Positions 10,650 through 18,279 of a stretch of DNA of 64,000 nt are shown here, piece after piece (position 1 is the first letter of the stretch; the number at the start of each line of letters is the position of its first letter). The notes under the pieces were generated by a model. That model saw only the letters and a program-made list of their open reading frames with translations. It searched no databases and was not told the origin of the DNA. Position numbers and translations under genes: made by a program. Origin of the DNA: Actinomadura sp. J1-007 (lineage in GTDB: Bacteria; Actinomycetota; Actinomycetes; Streptosporangiales; Streptosporangiaceae); assembly GCF_009793335.1 (NCBI RefSeq), contig NZ_WING01000001.1, positions 2,108,001 through 2,172,000 of the forward strand, written 5' to 3'.

Positions 10650-10871
10650 TCAGCGGGTTCTGGCGCCGTCACGCAATCGGAACGGGTCGATCTCGCGGGC
10701 CGGGTAGCGGCGCAGGTATTCGGCTTCGAGCTGGTTCATCCGGCGGGTGTGCTCGCCGAACGCCTGGTCGGCGGCGTGCCGGAGCGCGTCGAGGCGGGTG
10801 TCGTACAGGTGGGCGAGCTCGCGGAACAGGTCGTCGTCGTCGAGCACGCCAGGGTCGATTCCGGTGGTCAT
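10650..10871 (-). CDS. DUF6158 family small protein
   Basis: This 73-residue soluble protein has an acidic N-terminus (MTTGIDPGVLDDDDLFREL) and a basic C-terminus. It is mostly helical, with HTRRMNQLEAEYLRRYP and REIDPFRLRDGARTR at the end. This layout is that of the actinobacterial DUF6158 family, of unknown function. The ATG at 10869-10871 follows GGAGGGGTGAG, which decides the start over longer open readings that run back through the divergent cupin gene. It faces the cupin-P450 pair across a 123-base gap. Confidence 0.82.
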   Translation of the reverse strand: MTTGIDPGVLDDDDLFRELAHLYDTRLDALRHAADQAFGEHTRRMNQLEAEYLRRYPAREIDPFRLRDGARTR

Positions 10872-10994
10872 CTCACCCCTCCAGCGTTGCGGCGACCCCA
10901 TGGTCGCGCGGTCGCCGATCTCCCTACCCGGTGCCCGGCGGGCGAACCGCCGGGGGCCTTGCGCGGGCCCGTTGCCCCAACCTAGCGTTTGGTC

Positions 10995-11438
10995 ATGACT
11001 GAGACGCTGGGGCCGCCGGTCGGCCATGTCCACTCCGACGAGCTGCCGTGGGTCTCCGCCGGGCCCGTCGGGTTGCAGGTGCTGCGGGTGTCGCCGGCCA
11101 CCTGGGTGGTCCGCAACCGGTTCGAGGCCGGGTTCAGGCTGCCGACGCACAAGCACACCGGGTCGGTGCACGCCCACACGTTCTCGGGGCGGTGGCGGTA
11201 CGCCGAGTACGGGATCGACTACGTGGCGGGGACGTTCATCCACGAGCCGCCCGGGTCCGTCCACACGCTCACGGTGGAGGAGGACAGCGACATCCTCTTC
11301 GTCATCGAGGGCGCGTTCATCGAGTACGACGCCGAGGGCAACATCAGCGGGGTCGTGGACGGCGAGTCGACGCTGAACGCCTACTACGCGCTGTGCGACG
11401 CCGCGGGGATTCCGCGGCCCAAGGGCATCCTGCCGTGA
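10995..11438 (+). CDS. Cupin protein, 2,4'-dihydroxyacetophenone dioxygenase-like
   Basis: This is a 147-residue single-domain cupin of the ChrR/dihydroxyacetophenone-dioxygenase type. Metal ligands are visible in THKHTGSVHAHTFSGRW, with a later His in PPGSVHTLTVEED. Its end overlaps the P450 start by four bases (GTGA), so the two are almost certainly co-translated. An oxygenase or isomerase acting on the same substrate as the P450 is a reasonable inference; the substrate is unknown. The ATG at 10995 is chosen over a TTG at 10989. No strong ribosome binding site is visible, which leaves room for a leaderless transcript. Confidence 0.82.
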   Translation: MTETLGPPVGHVHSDELPWVSAGPVGLQVLRVSPATWVVRNRFEAGFRLPTHKHTGSVHAHTFSGRWRYAEYGIDYVAGTFIHEPPGSVHTLTVEEDSDILFVIEGAFIEYDAEGNISGVVDGESTLNAYYALCDAAGIPRPKGILP

Positions 11439-12649
11439 CCGGAGCGGCCGGGGCCGGGGCCGGGGTTCCGCGCGACTTCCCGGACGGCTGGTTCGCGCAC
11501 GGCCACCCGGCCGAGCTGTACGAGCGGCTCAGGGAGCCGGGCGGTCTCGTCCGGCATCCGGCGCCGCCGGACGGCGTGCTGTGGATCGCGGGCGGGCACG
11601 CGGAGGTGCACGCGGCGGCGGCCGACCCGGCGGCGTTCCGGTCCGCGGACGGGATCCTGCTGGCGGAGATCGGGCACGCGTACGACGCGCCGCCGACGAT
11701 CATGCACACGGACCCGCCCGACCACACCCGCTACCGGGCCCTGGTGGCGCCCGCGTTCCGGCCCTCGGTGACGCGGCGGCTGGAGGGCGCGGTCCGTGAG
11801 CGGGTCCGCGCGCTGCTGGCCCCCGTGGCCGCGGGGCGGGCGTTCGACGCGGTCGGGGAGCTGGCGGTGCCGCTGCCGCTCCAGGTGATCTGCGCGCTGC
11901 TGGGCGTCCCGGAGGACGACTGGCGGCGGTTCCACCGGTGGACGGAGGCGATCGTGCCGGGCGCGGCGGAGGGCCTGTCGGAGGGTGAACGCGACGCGCT
12001 GCGGGTCGAGTGCGGCACGTACCTGCTCGGCACCGCGCACGAGCGGCGCGCCGACCCCCGCGACGACGTGATCTCCCGGCTCGCGCTGGCGGAGCTGGAC
12101 GGGGACCGGCTGACGGACCTGGAGCTGGTGATGTTCCTGATCCAGCTCCTCGTCGCGGGGAACGAGACGACGCGGCACGCGATCTCGGGCGGGCTGCTGG
12201 CGTTCGCGGAACGGCCGGACCAGTGGGCGGCGCTGCGCGCCCGTCCGGAGGAGCTGCTGCCGACGGCGGTCGAGGAGATCCTGCGCTGGACGTCCCCGGT
12301 GGTCTACTTCCTGCGGACGGCGACGCGCGCGGTCACGCTGGGCGGTACGGACGTGGCGCCGGGCGACCGGGTCATGCTGCTGTACGGGTCGGCGAACCGC
12401 GATCCCGCCGCGTTCGGCCCGGACGCGGACGCGTTCGACGTCGCGCGGCGGCCCGAGGCGTCCGGGCTGGCGTTCGGGTTCGGGCCGCACTTCTGCCTGG
12501 GCGCGGCGCTCGCCCGCATGGAGATCCGCATCCTGCTGGAGGAGCTGCTGGCGTGTCGCGAGGAGGGCCTGGCCCTGGCGGGCACCCCGGCGTACAACGG
12601 CTCCTCGGTGGTGACCGGCCTGCGCCACTGCGCCCTCACGCCCGCGTGA
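11435..12649 (+). CDS. Cytochrome P450
   Basis: This is a 404-residue soluble bacterial P450. The I-helix oxygen-activating motif is AGNETT (about residue 241), the ExxR motif is EEILR, and the heme-binding loop is FGFGPHFCLGAALAR with the axial Cys near residue 353. The early motif HTDPPDHTRYRALVAPAFRP is typical of actinobacterial class I P450s. It starts at GTG 11435 inside the stop of the cupin gene. No ferredoxin or ferredoxin reductase lies nearby, so electrons must come from partners elsewhere. The substrate cannot be inferred, though the CYP125/142-like start motif and cupin partner hint at an aromatic or steroid-type substrate. Confidence 0.93.
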   Translation: MTGAAGAGAGVPRDFPDGWFAHGHPAELYERLREPGGLVRHPAPPDGVLWIAGGHAEVHAAAADPAAFRSADGILLAEIGHAYDAPPTIMHTDPPDHTRYRALVAPAFRPSVTRRLEGAVRERVRALLAPVAAGRAFDAVGELAVPLPLQVICALLGVPEDDWRRFHRWTEAIVPGAAEGLSEGERDALRVECGTYLLGTAHERRADPRDDVISRLALAELDGDRLTDLELVMFLIQLLVAGNETTRHAISGGLLAFAERPDQWAALRARPEELLPTAVEEILRWTSPVVYFLRTATRAVTLGGTDVAPGDRVMLLYGSANRDPAAFGPDADAFDVARRPEASGLAFGFGPHFCLGAALARMEIRILLEELLACREEGLALAGTPAYNGSSVVTGLRHCALTPA

Positions 12650-12652
12650 CGT

Positions 12653-12695
12653 CCGCCCGCGGCGTGCCGGAGCCGCACCGGCACGCCGCGGGCGG
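12653..12695. terminator. Strong bidirectional hairpin terminator
   Basis: A perfect 18-bp stem (CCGCCCGCGGCGTGCCGG and its complement) with a 7-base loop sits between the convergent P450 and PAP2-kinase genes. Confidence 0.7.
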
Positions 12696-12700
12696 CCGGG

Positions 12701-14320
12701 TCAGGCGCGCTGCGCCGGAGGCAGGAAGACCGTCAGCGCTCCGGCGGCCTTCGTGATGCGGACGGTCGCGGGAACGGTCGAGACCTCGCCGTCGTGCGCG
12801 AGGCGCAGGCCGTCGCCGGCGGCGTCCAGCTCCAGCGACTCGGCGCTCCAGGCCCGGTAGCCGGGGACGACGTGCAGGTGCCCGGCCAGGATCGCGGCGA
12901 CCGCCCGGACCCGCGGGACGCGGTCGCCGGTGGTGATCATGCGGATGTCGAGGCGGCCGTCGTCCAGGTGCTCGCGCCACGACGGGGTCGCGCCGCGCGC
13001 GCCGTAGTCGCCGTTGCCGACGAACGCGAGCCAGACCTTGCGGCGCCGCCCGTTCACCGCGATCTCGACCGGCTCGGAGTGGCGCAGCGTGCGGACGGCG
13101 GCGACGGCGAGCGCGGGCCACTTGCCGAGCCGCCGCTCCAGGCGCCGCCGCCGGTCGACCAGTTCGGTGTACGCGCCGAAGCTGGCGGTGTTGAGGAAGA
13201 GCAGCCCCTCGTCGCCCTCCTTCCGGACCGGCGTGACATACGCCACATCGACGCGCCCGAGCACGCCGTCGCGGTAGGCGGCGAGCGCCGCCGCCGGGGT
13301 CTCGACGCCGAGCGCGCGGGCGAAGTGGTCGAACGTACCGCCGGGCATCACCAGCAGCGGGACGCGGTGCCGCAGCGCGGCGCGGGCCGCAGCGTTGACC
13401 GTCCCGTCGCCGCCGACGACGGCGAGCACCTCGGCCCGCCGCGCGGCGCCGTCGAAGACCTTGTCGAAGTCGTCGTCGCGTTGCAGCCGGACGACCTCGG
13501 CCGCGGGCAGGTCGCGTTCCAGCAGGGCGAGGGCCATGTCGGCGTGGCCGGGCACGAGGTTCAGCCCGGTCTCGGAGTCGGCTCCGGCGCCGGGGTTGAC
13601 GACGGCGACCATGCCGGTGCCGTCCTCGGCGACCGAGACCCGTTCGGACGACGAGCGGGACACCCGGGCGACGGGCGGGCGGGCCGGCCAGGCGAGGCGG
13701 GTGCCGAGGCCGGCGACGACGCCGATGCCGAGCCCCGCGAGCACGTCGCCGGGGTAGTGGGCGCCGGTGTAGACGCGGGAGAACGCGACGGCCGCCGCCG
13801 TGGCCGCGACGGGCACGGCGAGCGCGGCCGGGGCTTCGAGCGCGACGCCGGTCGCGAACGCCGCGGCCGAGGCCGAGTGCCCTGACGGGAACGCGTGCGA
13901 GGTCGGCAGCGTCCACCGGATCCGGATCGGCGGCACGAGGTCGACGACGGGCCGTTTGCGGCGGAACGCCTGCTTGCCGACGATGTTGACGACCGGGCTG
14001 GCCACCGCGATCGCGATCGCGCCGCGCAGCGCAGCCCGCCGGGGCCGCGCCTGGGGGCTCGCGCCCATCGCCATCGCCGTGCCGAACCACAGGACCCCGT
14101 GGTCGGCGAGGCGCGACAGCCTCGGCAGGACGTACTCCAGGCCGGGCAGCCGCGCCGCCGCGACCCGGTCGAACGCCCGCCGGTCCAGCCGTCCGAGGCG
14201 CCGCAGCGGCCCGTTCGCGCCGCTGGCGGCCGCCGCGTCGGTCCCGCGGCACGCGGCGAGGGCGCGGCCCGCCGCGGCGGCCTCGGCCGCGCTGACGGCC
14301 GCGGCGCCGACGACGCTCAT
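12701..14320 (-). CDS. Fused PAP2 lipid phosphatase and diacylglycerol kinase-like protein
   Basis: This is a two-domain lipid enzyme of about 539 residues. The N-terminal half is a membrane PAP2-type phosphatase with all three signature stretches: KQAFRRKRPVVDLVP, PSGHSASAAAF and SRVYTGAHYPGD. The C-terminal half is a lipid kinase catalytic domain with VVNPGAGA, GGDGTVNAAARAAL and VMPGGTFDHFARAL. The fusion occurs in actinobacteria, and the enzymes may recycle lipid phosphates. The start is uncertain: the ATG at 14318-14320 lies 11 bases after GGGGAGG, but the frame stays open to 14539. The gene diverges from the wall-polymer exporter, which could use undecaprenyl-linked substrates handled by PAP2 enzymes. 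Confidence 0.85.
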   Translation of the reverse strand: MSVVGAAAVSAAEAAAAGRALAACRGTDAAAASGANGPLRRLGRLDRRAFDRVAAARLPGLEYVLPRLSRLADHGVLWFGTAMAMGASPQARPRRAALRGAIAIAVASPVVNIVGKQAFRRKRPVVDLVPPIRIRWTLPTSHAFPSGHSASAAAFATGVALEAPAALAVPVAATAAAVAFSRVYTGAHYPGDVLAGLGIGVVAGLGTRLAWPARPPVARVSRSSSERVSVAEDGTGMVAVVNPGAGADSETGLNLVPGHADMALALLERDLPAAEVVRLQRDDDFDKVFDGAARRAEVLAVVGGDGTVNAAARAALRHRVPLLVMPGGTFDHFARALGVETPAAALAAYRDGVLGRVDVAYVTPVRKEGDEGLLFLNTASFGAYTELVDRRRRLERRLGKWPALAVAAVRTLRHSEPVEIAVNGRRRKVWLAFVGNGDYGARGATPSWREHLDDGRLDIRMITTGDRVPRVRAVAAILAGHLHVVPGYRAWSAESLELDAAGDGLRLAHDGEVSTVPATVRITKAAGALTVFLPPAQRA

Positions 14321-14568
14321 CGCGTCGCCCACCTCCCCGGCGCCGTCCTGGATCACCGTCGGGAGTTCACCGCGCCGGCCCGGCGCGGACCGTGCGAGAA
14401 GCGACGGCACGACCACTCTTAGTGATCGTTTACCTCGCCTTCCGTGATTGACGCGCATGACCCGGGTATCCCCAGGGAGCCGGACATGATTCCCGAAAGA
14501 TCTCAAATCAGGGGTCACATGCCTGCGAACGTCCCTCACATATCGTTGACCGCTATAGGCTTCCCGGC

Positions 14569-15540
14569 ATGAGTCACCCGGAACGGCTCAGCTCCTCGGG
14601 TGGCGAGCCGGTCGGCACTATCGCGGAGCCTCCTCGCATGAACGGGATGAGCAGCGAGTCGCTGGCCGAGTTCGCCGCGCGCCACGGACTGACGCAAAGC
14701 GCGGCCCGCCCCCGGCTGCGCACCTACATCGGACAGGTCTGGCAGAGACGGACGTTCATCTGGAACTTCGCGTCCGCCAAGACCACCTCGATGTACACCA
14801 GCTCCCGCCTGGGGCAGCTCTGGCAGGTCCTGACGCCGTTGCTGAACGTCGGCGTCTACTACCTCATCTTCGGCCTGCTGATGAACACCAAACGCGGTGT
14901 CTCCGACTTCATGCCGTTCCTCGTCACCGGCGTGTTCATCTTCACCTTCACGCAGAGGTCGGTGACCGCGGGCGCGAAGTCGGTCAGCAACAACCTCTCC
15001 CTGATCAGGGCGCTGCACTTCCCGCGCGCCTCCCTGCCGTTCTCCTACGTGATCATCGAGTTGCAGCAGCTCCTGATCTCGATGATCGTGCTGTTCATCA
15101 TCGTGCTGGCGTTCGGCGAGCCGCTGACGCTGCACTGGCTGCTGATCGTCCCGATCCTGGCGCTGCAACTGGTGTTCAACATGGGCGTGGCGCTGGTCCT
15201 CGCCCGGATCGGAGCGTTCACCCCCGACGTGCAGCAGCTGCTGCCGTTCATCCTGAGGACCTGGCTCTACACCTCCGGCGTCATCTTCGCCCTCGGCGAG
15301 TTCTCCAAGCGGCTGGCCGACCACTCCTGGCTGATCGAGATCCTCAAGCTCAACCCGGGCTCGGTCTACCTGGAGCTGGCCCGCACCTCGCTGATCGAGT
15401 CGTACCGCACCACCGACCTGCCCAGATGGGGCTGGAGCGACAGCAATCTGTGGTGGTACGCGATCGGCTGGGCGATCATCGCCTTCGCCGGTGGTTTCTG
15501 GTACTTCTACCGTGCTGAGGAGAGGTACGGACGTGGCTAA
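14569..15540 (+). CDS. ABC-2 type permease of a wall-polymer/polysaccharide exporter (TagG-like)
   Basis: This is a 323-residue inner-membrane permease. The cytoplasmic N-terminus is followed by at least six hydrophobic segments, including VGVYYLIFGLLM, FLVTGVFIFTFTQ, LLISMIVLFIIVLAF, LLIVPILALQLVFNMGVAL and AIGWAIIAFAGGFWYF. The arrangement matches TagG/Wzm-type exporters of teichoic acids or O-antigen-like polymers. It overlaps the ATPase gene by 8 bases. No glycosyltransferases are adjacent, so the polymer must be made elsewhere. The ATG at 14569 is the first plausible start; a second Met cluster lies at 14638. Confidence 0.85.
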   Translation: MSHPERLSSSGGEPVGTIAEPPRMNGMSSESLAEFAARHGLTQSAARPRLRTYIGQVWQRRTFIWNFASAKTTSMYTSSRLGQLWQVLTPLLNVGVYYLIFGLLMNTKRGVSDFMPFLVTGVFIFTFTQRSVTAGAKSVSNNLSLIRALHFPRASLPFSYVIIELQQLLISMIVLFIIVLAFGEPLTLHWLLIVPILALQLVFNMGVALVLARIGAFTPDVQQLLPFILRTWLYTSGVIFALGEFSKRLADHSWLIEILKLNPGSVYLELARTSLIESYRTTDLPRWGWSDSNLWWYAIGWAIIAFAGGFWYFYRAEERYGRG

Positions 15541-16351
15541 GGCGCTCAAGGAGAAGCCGCCGATGATCGACCAGCAGCCCGAGGTCGTGCTGGACGACTC
15601 GCGCGACCCGATCGTCGTGGTCGACGGGCTGCACATCGTCTACCGCGTGTACGGCGCGGGCGGCAACAAGGGCAGCGCGGCGTCGGCGCTGATGCGCGTG
15701 GTCCGCCGCGAGGGCCGCCCGCAGATGAAGGAGGTCCACGCGGTCCGGGGCGTGTCGTTCATCGCCTACCGCGGCGACGCGATCGGCATCATCGGCACCA
15801 ACGGGTCCGGCAAGTCGACGCTGCTGAAGGCCATCGCCGGCCTCCTCCCGCCCGCGCGCGGCGGCGTCTACACCGACGGCCAGCCGTCCCTGCTCGGCGT
15901 CAACGCGGCGCTGATGAAGGACCTGTCCGGCTCCCGCAACATCGTCCTCGGATGCCTGGCCATGGGCCTGGACATGGAGGAGACCAAGAAGCGCTACGAC
16001 CAGATCGTGAAGTTCGCCGACCTGAAGCCGGGGTTCATCGACTACCCGATGAACACCTACTCCTCCGGCATGGGCGCCCGGCTGCGCTTCGCGATCGCGG
16101 CGGCCCGCACCCACGACGTGATGCTCATCGACGAGGCCCTCGCGACCGGCGACGCGAAGTTCAAGCGCCGCAGCAAGGCCAAGATCGAGGAGCTGCGCAA
16201 GGACGCCGGAGCGGTGTTCCTCGTCGCGCACAACCTCGACGTGATCGAGGAGACCTGCAACCGGGTCATCTGGCTCGACGACGGGCGCATCCGGATGGAC
16301 GGCGACCCGCAGAGCGTCATCAAGTCCTACACCGAGGCGTCCGGAAAGTAG
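15533..16351 (+). CDS. ATP-binding protein of the wall-polymer exporter (TagH-like)
   Basis: This is a 272-residue ATPase that powers the preceding permease. Walker A is GIIGTNGSGKSTLL, the signature helix is YSSGMGARLRFAIAAA and Walker B is VMLIDEALATGD, followed by LVAHNLDVIE. These variants (SSGM and DEALATGD) are characteristic of the TagH/Wzt/KpsT subfamily rather than of importers. The start is GTG 15533, 8-15 bases after GAGGAGAGG; an earlier in-frame GTG lies deep in the permease gene. There is no C-terminal carbohydrate-recognition domain. A terminator with a T run follows the stop. Confidence 0.9.
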   Translation: MAKALKEKPPMIDQQPEVVLDDSRDPIVVVDGLHIVYRVYGAGGNKGSAASALMRVVRREGRPQMKEVHAVRGVSFIAYRGDAIGIIGTNGSGKSTLLKAIAGLLPPARGGVYTDGQPSLLGVNAALMKDLSGSRNIVLGCLAMGLDMEETKKRYDQIVKFADLKPGFIDYPMNTYSSGMGARLRFAIAAARTHDVMLIDEALATGDAKFKRRSKAKIEELRKDAGAVFLVAHNLDVIEETCNRVIWLDDGRIRMDGDPQSVIKSYTEASGK

Positions 16352-16366
16352 CCTCGTCCCCCGCGC

Positions 16367-16396
16367 ACCGGCCCGGCACCGACCCGGGCCGGTTTT
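16367..16396 (+). terminator. Rho-independent terminator after the exporter operon
   Basis: A perfect 10-bp stem (ACCGGCCCGG / CCGGGCCGGT) with a 7-base loop is followed by TTTT. It is the most canonical terminator in the window. Confidence 0.8.
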
Positions 16397-16433
16397 CGCG
16401 TCTCCGGGCCCGTTCCCCCGGGTGCGCGACCGG

Positions 16434-17027
16434 TCACGGGGCGGAGGGCGGCGGCGTTCCTTGCTCGGCGTCACCGCTCCCCGCGCGCGTCAGGACCGCG
16501 CTCGCGACAACCTCGAAGACGTGGTCGGCGCGGGGCGCGAACGAGGGTTGATCGCCGAGCCACGCGAGCGCCGCGATCAGCGCGAACAGATCGGTGCCGT
16601 CGATATCGCTCCGCGCCGCGCCCGCGGCCTGGGCGCGGGCGAGGAGCCGCGCACCGGCTGCGCGCAGGGTGACGCACGAAGCGTGGAGCGCGGACTCGGC
16701 GTCCTCGATGGCGGCCGCCATCAGGACGGTCACGCCCCGGTACTCGGTCGTCCACGCGACGCAGTCCCGTAGCCACGAGACGAGAGCGTCTTCGGGCGAG
16801 TTCGACGTCTCCAGTTCGCCCGCCTTGGCCGTCAGGTCGTCGAAGCTCGTGCGGAGCAGGGCGTCGAGCAGCGCCTCGCGCGTCGGGAAGTGGCGCAGCA
16901 GCGTCGCGAGCCCGACCCCGGCCCTGCGCGCGATGTCGCGCAGCGACACGTCGACGCCTTGCTCGGTGATGGCGGTGCCCGCCGCTGTGAGCAGGTGGTC
17001 GCGGTTCTCTCTGGCGTCGGCCCGCAT
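16434..17027 (-). CDS. TetR family repressor of the adjacent oxidoreductase
   Basis: This 197-residue regulator has the TetR N-terminal helix-turn-helix (NRDHLLTAAGTAITEQG, then SLRDIARRAGVGLATLLRHF) and a variable C-terminal ligand-binding domain. The ATG at 17025-17027 follows AAGGGGGGCGG. The frame remains open upstream into the oxidoreductase but has no site there. The gene diverges from the oxidoreductase across 111 bases that hold three copies of a palindromic 13-mer, the probable operators. Ligand unknown; an electrophile or quinone substrate of the oxidoreductase is a guess. Confidence 0.88.
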   Translation of the reverse strand: MRADARENRDHLLTAAGTAITEQGVDVSLRDIARRAGVGLATLLRHFPTREALLDALLRTSFDDLTAKAGELETSNSPEDALVSWLRDCVAWTTEYRGVTVLMAAAIEDAESALHASCVTLRAAGARLLARAQAAGAARSDIDGTDLFALIAALAWLGDQPSFAPRADHVFEVVASAVLTRAGSGDAEQGTPPPSAP

Positions 17028-17046
17028 CCGCCCCCCTTGACTAACC

Positions 17047-17101
17047 GGATCAGTGGTCCATATATTCGGATCAGTGGTCCACTTATGTGGATCAGTGATC
17101 C
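17047..17101. promoter_or_regulatory. Three phased TetR operators
   Basis: GGATCAGTGGTCC occurs at 17047-17059 and 17068-17080, and GGATCAGTGATCC at 17089-17101. The last is a perfect palindrome around the central G; the others differ by one base. The centres are exactly 21 bp apart, two helical turns, so bound dimers would lie on one face of the DNA. The block covers the promoter space between the divergent TetR and oxidoreductase genes. Confidence 0.8.
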
Positions 17102-17138
17102 GAATCAAGAGTATCCGCAGCGCGGACAGGAGAGAACG

Positions 17139-18149
17139 ATGCCGACACACACGATGAGGGCGGTCCGGCTCCATGAGCACGGCGGCCCCGACGTTCTGCG
17201 TTACGAGGAGGTGCCGTTTCCCGAGCCGGGGCCGGGAGAGGTGCTCGTCCGCGTGCACGCGGTCGGCGTCAACCCTCCGGACTGGTACCTGCGCGACGGG
17301 ATGTCCAACCTGCCTCCGGAGACGAGGCCGAAGTTCGACTTGCCCGTGATTCCGGGGACGGACCTGTCGGGCGTCGTCGAGGCCGTCGCCGCGGATGTGG
17401 ACGGCTTCTCCGTCGGCGACGAGGTCTTCGGCCTCCTTCGCTTCCCCAGCTTCGACGGCAGCGCCTACGCCGAGTACGTGGCCGCGCGCGCGTCGGACCT
17501 CGCGCTCAAGCCGGCCGGCATCGACCATGTGCACGCCGCCGGGGCGCCCATGGCCGGGCTCACCGCGTGGCAGTTCCTGATCGAGCTCGGACACGACCAC
17601 CCCTCGCCCTTCCAGGCGGCGCGGCATCGCCCGGTCCCGCTCGGCGCCGACACGACGGTGCTCATCAACGGCGCCGCGGGCGGCGTGGGGCACTTCGCGC
17701 TACAGCTCGCGAAGTGGAAGGGCGCCCATGTGATCGCGGTGGCATCGGGCGCGCACGAATCGTTCCTGAGAAAGCTCGGCGCCGACGAGTTCATCGACTA
17801 CACCAGGAGCCGTCCCGAGGAGCTCGTCCACGACGTCGATGTCGTTCTCGATGCCGTCGGTGGCCCGGGAAGCAGGCGCCTCCTGCGCACGCTCAAGCGC
17901 GGCGGCTCCCAGTTCCCCGTGTTCTTCGGCGAGTTCGACGAAGAGGAGACCGCGAGGCTGGGCGTCACGGTCACGGGCACCCAGGTCCGCTCGAACGGCG
18001 CGCAGCTCGGCGAACTGGCCCGCCTGCTCGACGCGGGCACGGTCCGCGTCGCGATCGACAGCACGTTCGCGCTCGCGGATGCCCGAGCCGCGCACGAACG
18101 CGCCGCCCGAGGGCACATCCAGGGCAAGATCGTGCTCACGGTCGTCTAG
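17139..18149 (+). CDS. NADP-dependent zinc-free alcohol dehydrogenase/quinone oxidoreductase
   Basis: This is a 336-residue medium-chain reductase. The N-terminal GroES-like domain (EPGPGEVLVRVHAVGVNPPDW) precedes a Rossmann NADP-binding domain (VLINGAAGGVGHFALQLAKW). The catalytic zinc ligands are absent, as in quinone oxidoreductases (QOR class). The ATG at 17139 follows AGGAGAG at 17128-17134. The divergent TetR and its three operators indicate substrate-induced expression. Likely role: reduction of quinones or reactive carbonyls in the cytoplasm; the true substrate is unknown. Confidence 0.9.
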   Translation: MPTHTMRAVRLHEHGGPDVLRYEEVPFPEPGPGEVLVRVHAVGVNPPDWYLRDGMSNLPPETRPKFDLPVIPGTDLSGVVEAVAADVDGFSVGDEVFGLLRFPSFDGSAYAEYVAARASDLALKPAGIDHVHAAGAPMAGLTAWQFLIELGHDHPSPFQAARHRPVPLGADTTVLINGAAGGVGHFALQLAKWKGAHVIAVASGAHESFLRKLGADEFIDYTRSRPEELVHDVDVVLDAVGGPGSRRLLRTLKRGGSQFPVFFGEFDEEETARLGVTVTGTQVRSNGAQLGELARLLDAGTVRVAIDSTFALADARAAHERAARGHIQGKIVLTVV

Positions 18150-18279
18150 CGGCCCCCTCACCACCGAGGTGGGGCTCGACCCGGCGGGCGGTTGGCGTAT
18201 CGCGAGCTTCCTGGGCCTGGATGAGGCGGCTTCCCCGATCTAACTTCGTAGGGAGACCCACAGCGGCGAGGGAGCTCCC

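Noticed and set aside
12701..14539. Start of the PAP2-kinase gene at 14539
   Set aside because: The added 73 residues are Arg/Gly-rich without a ribosome site, and the region holds AT-richer promoter-like sequence.
14480..14568. A TTGACC/TATAGG promoter before the exporter permease
   Set aside because: The two hexamers are only about three bases apart, so they cannot be one promoter; no other clear pair is visible.
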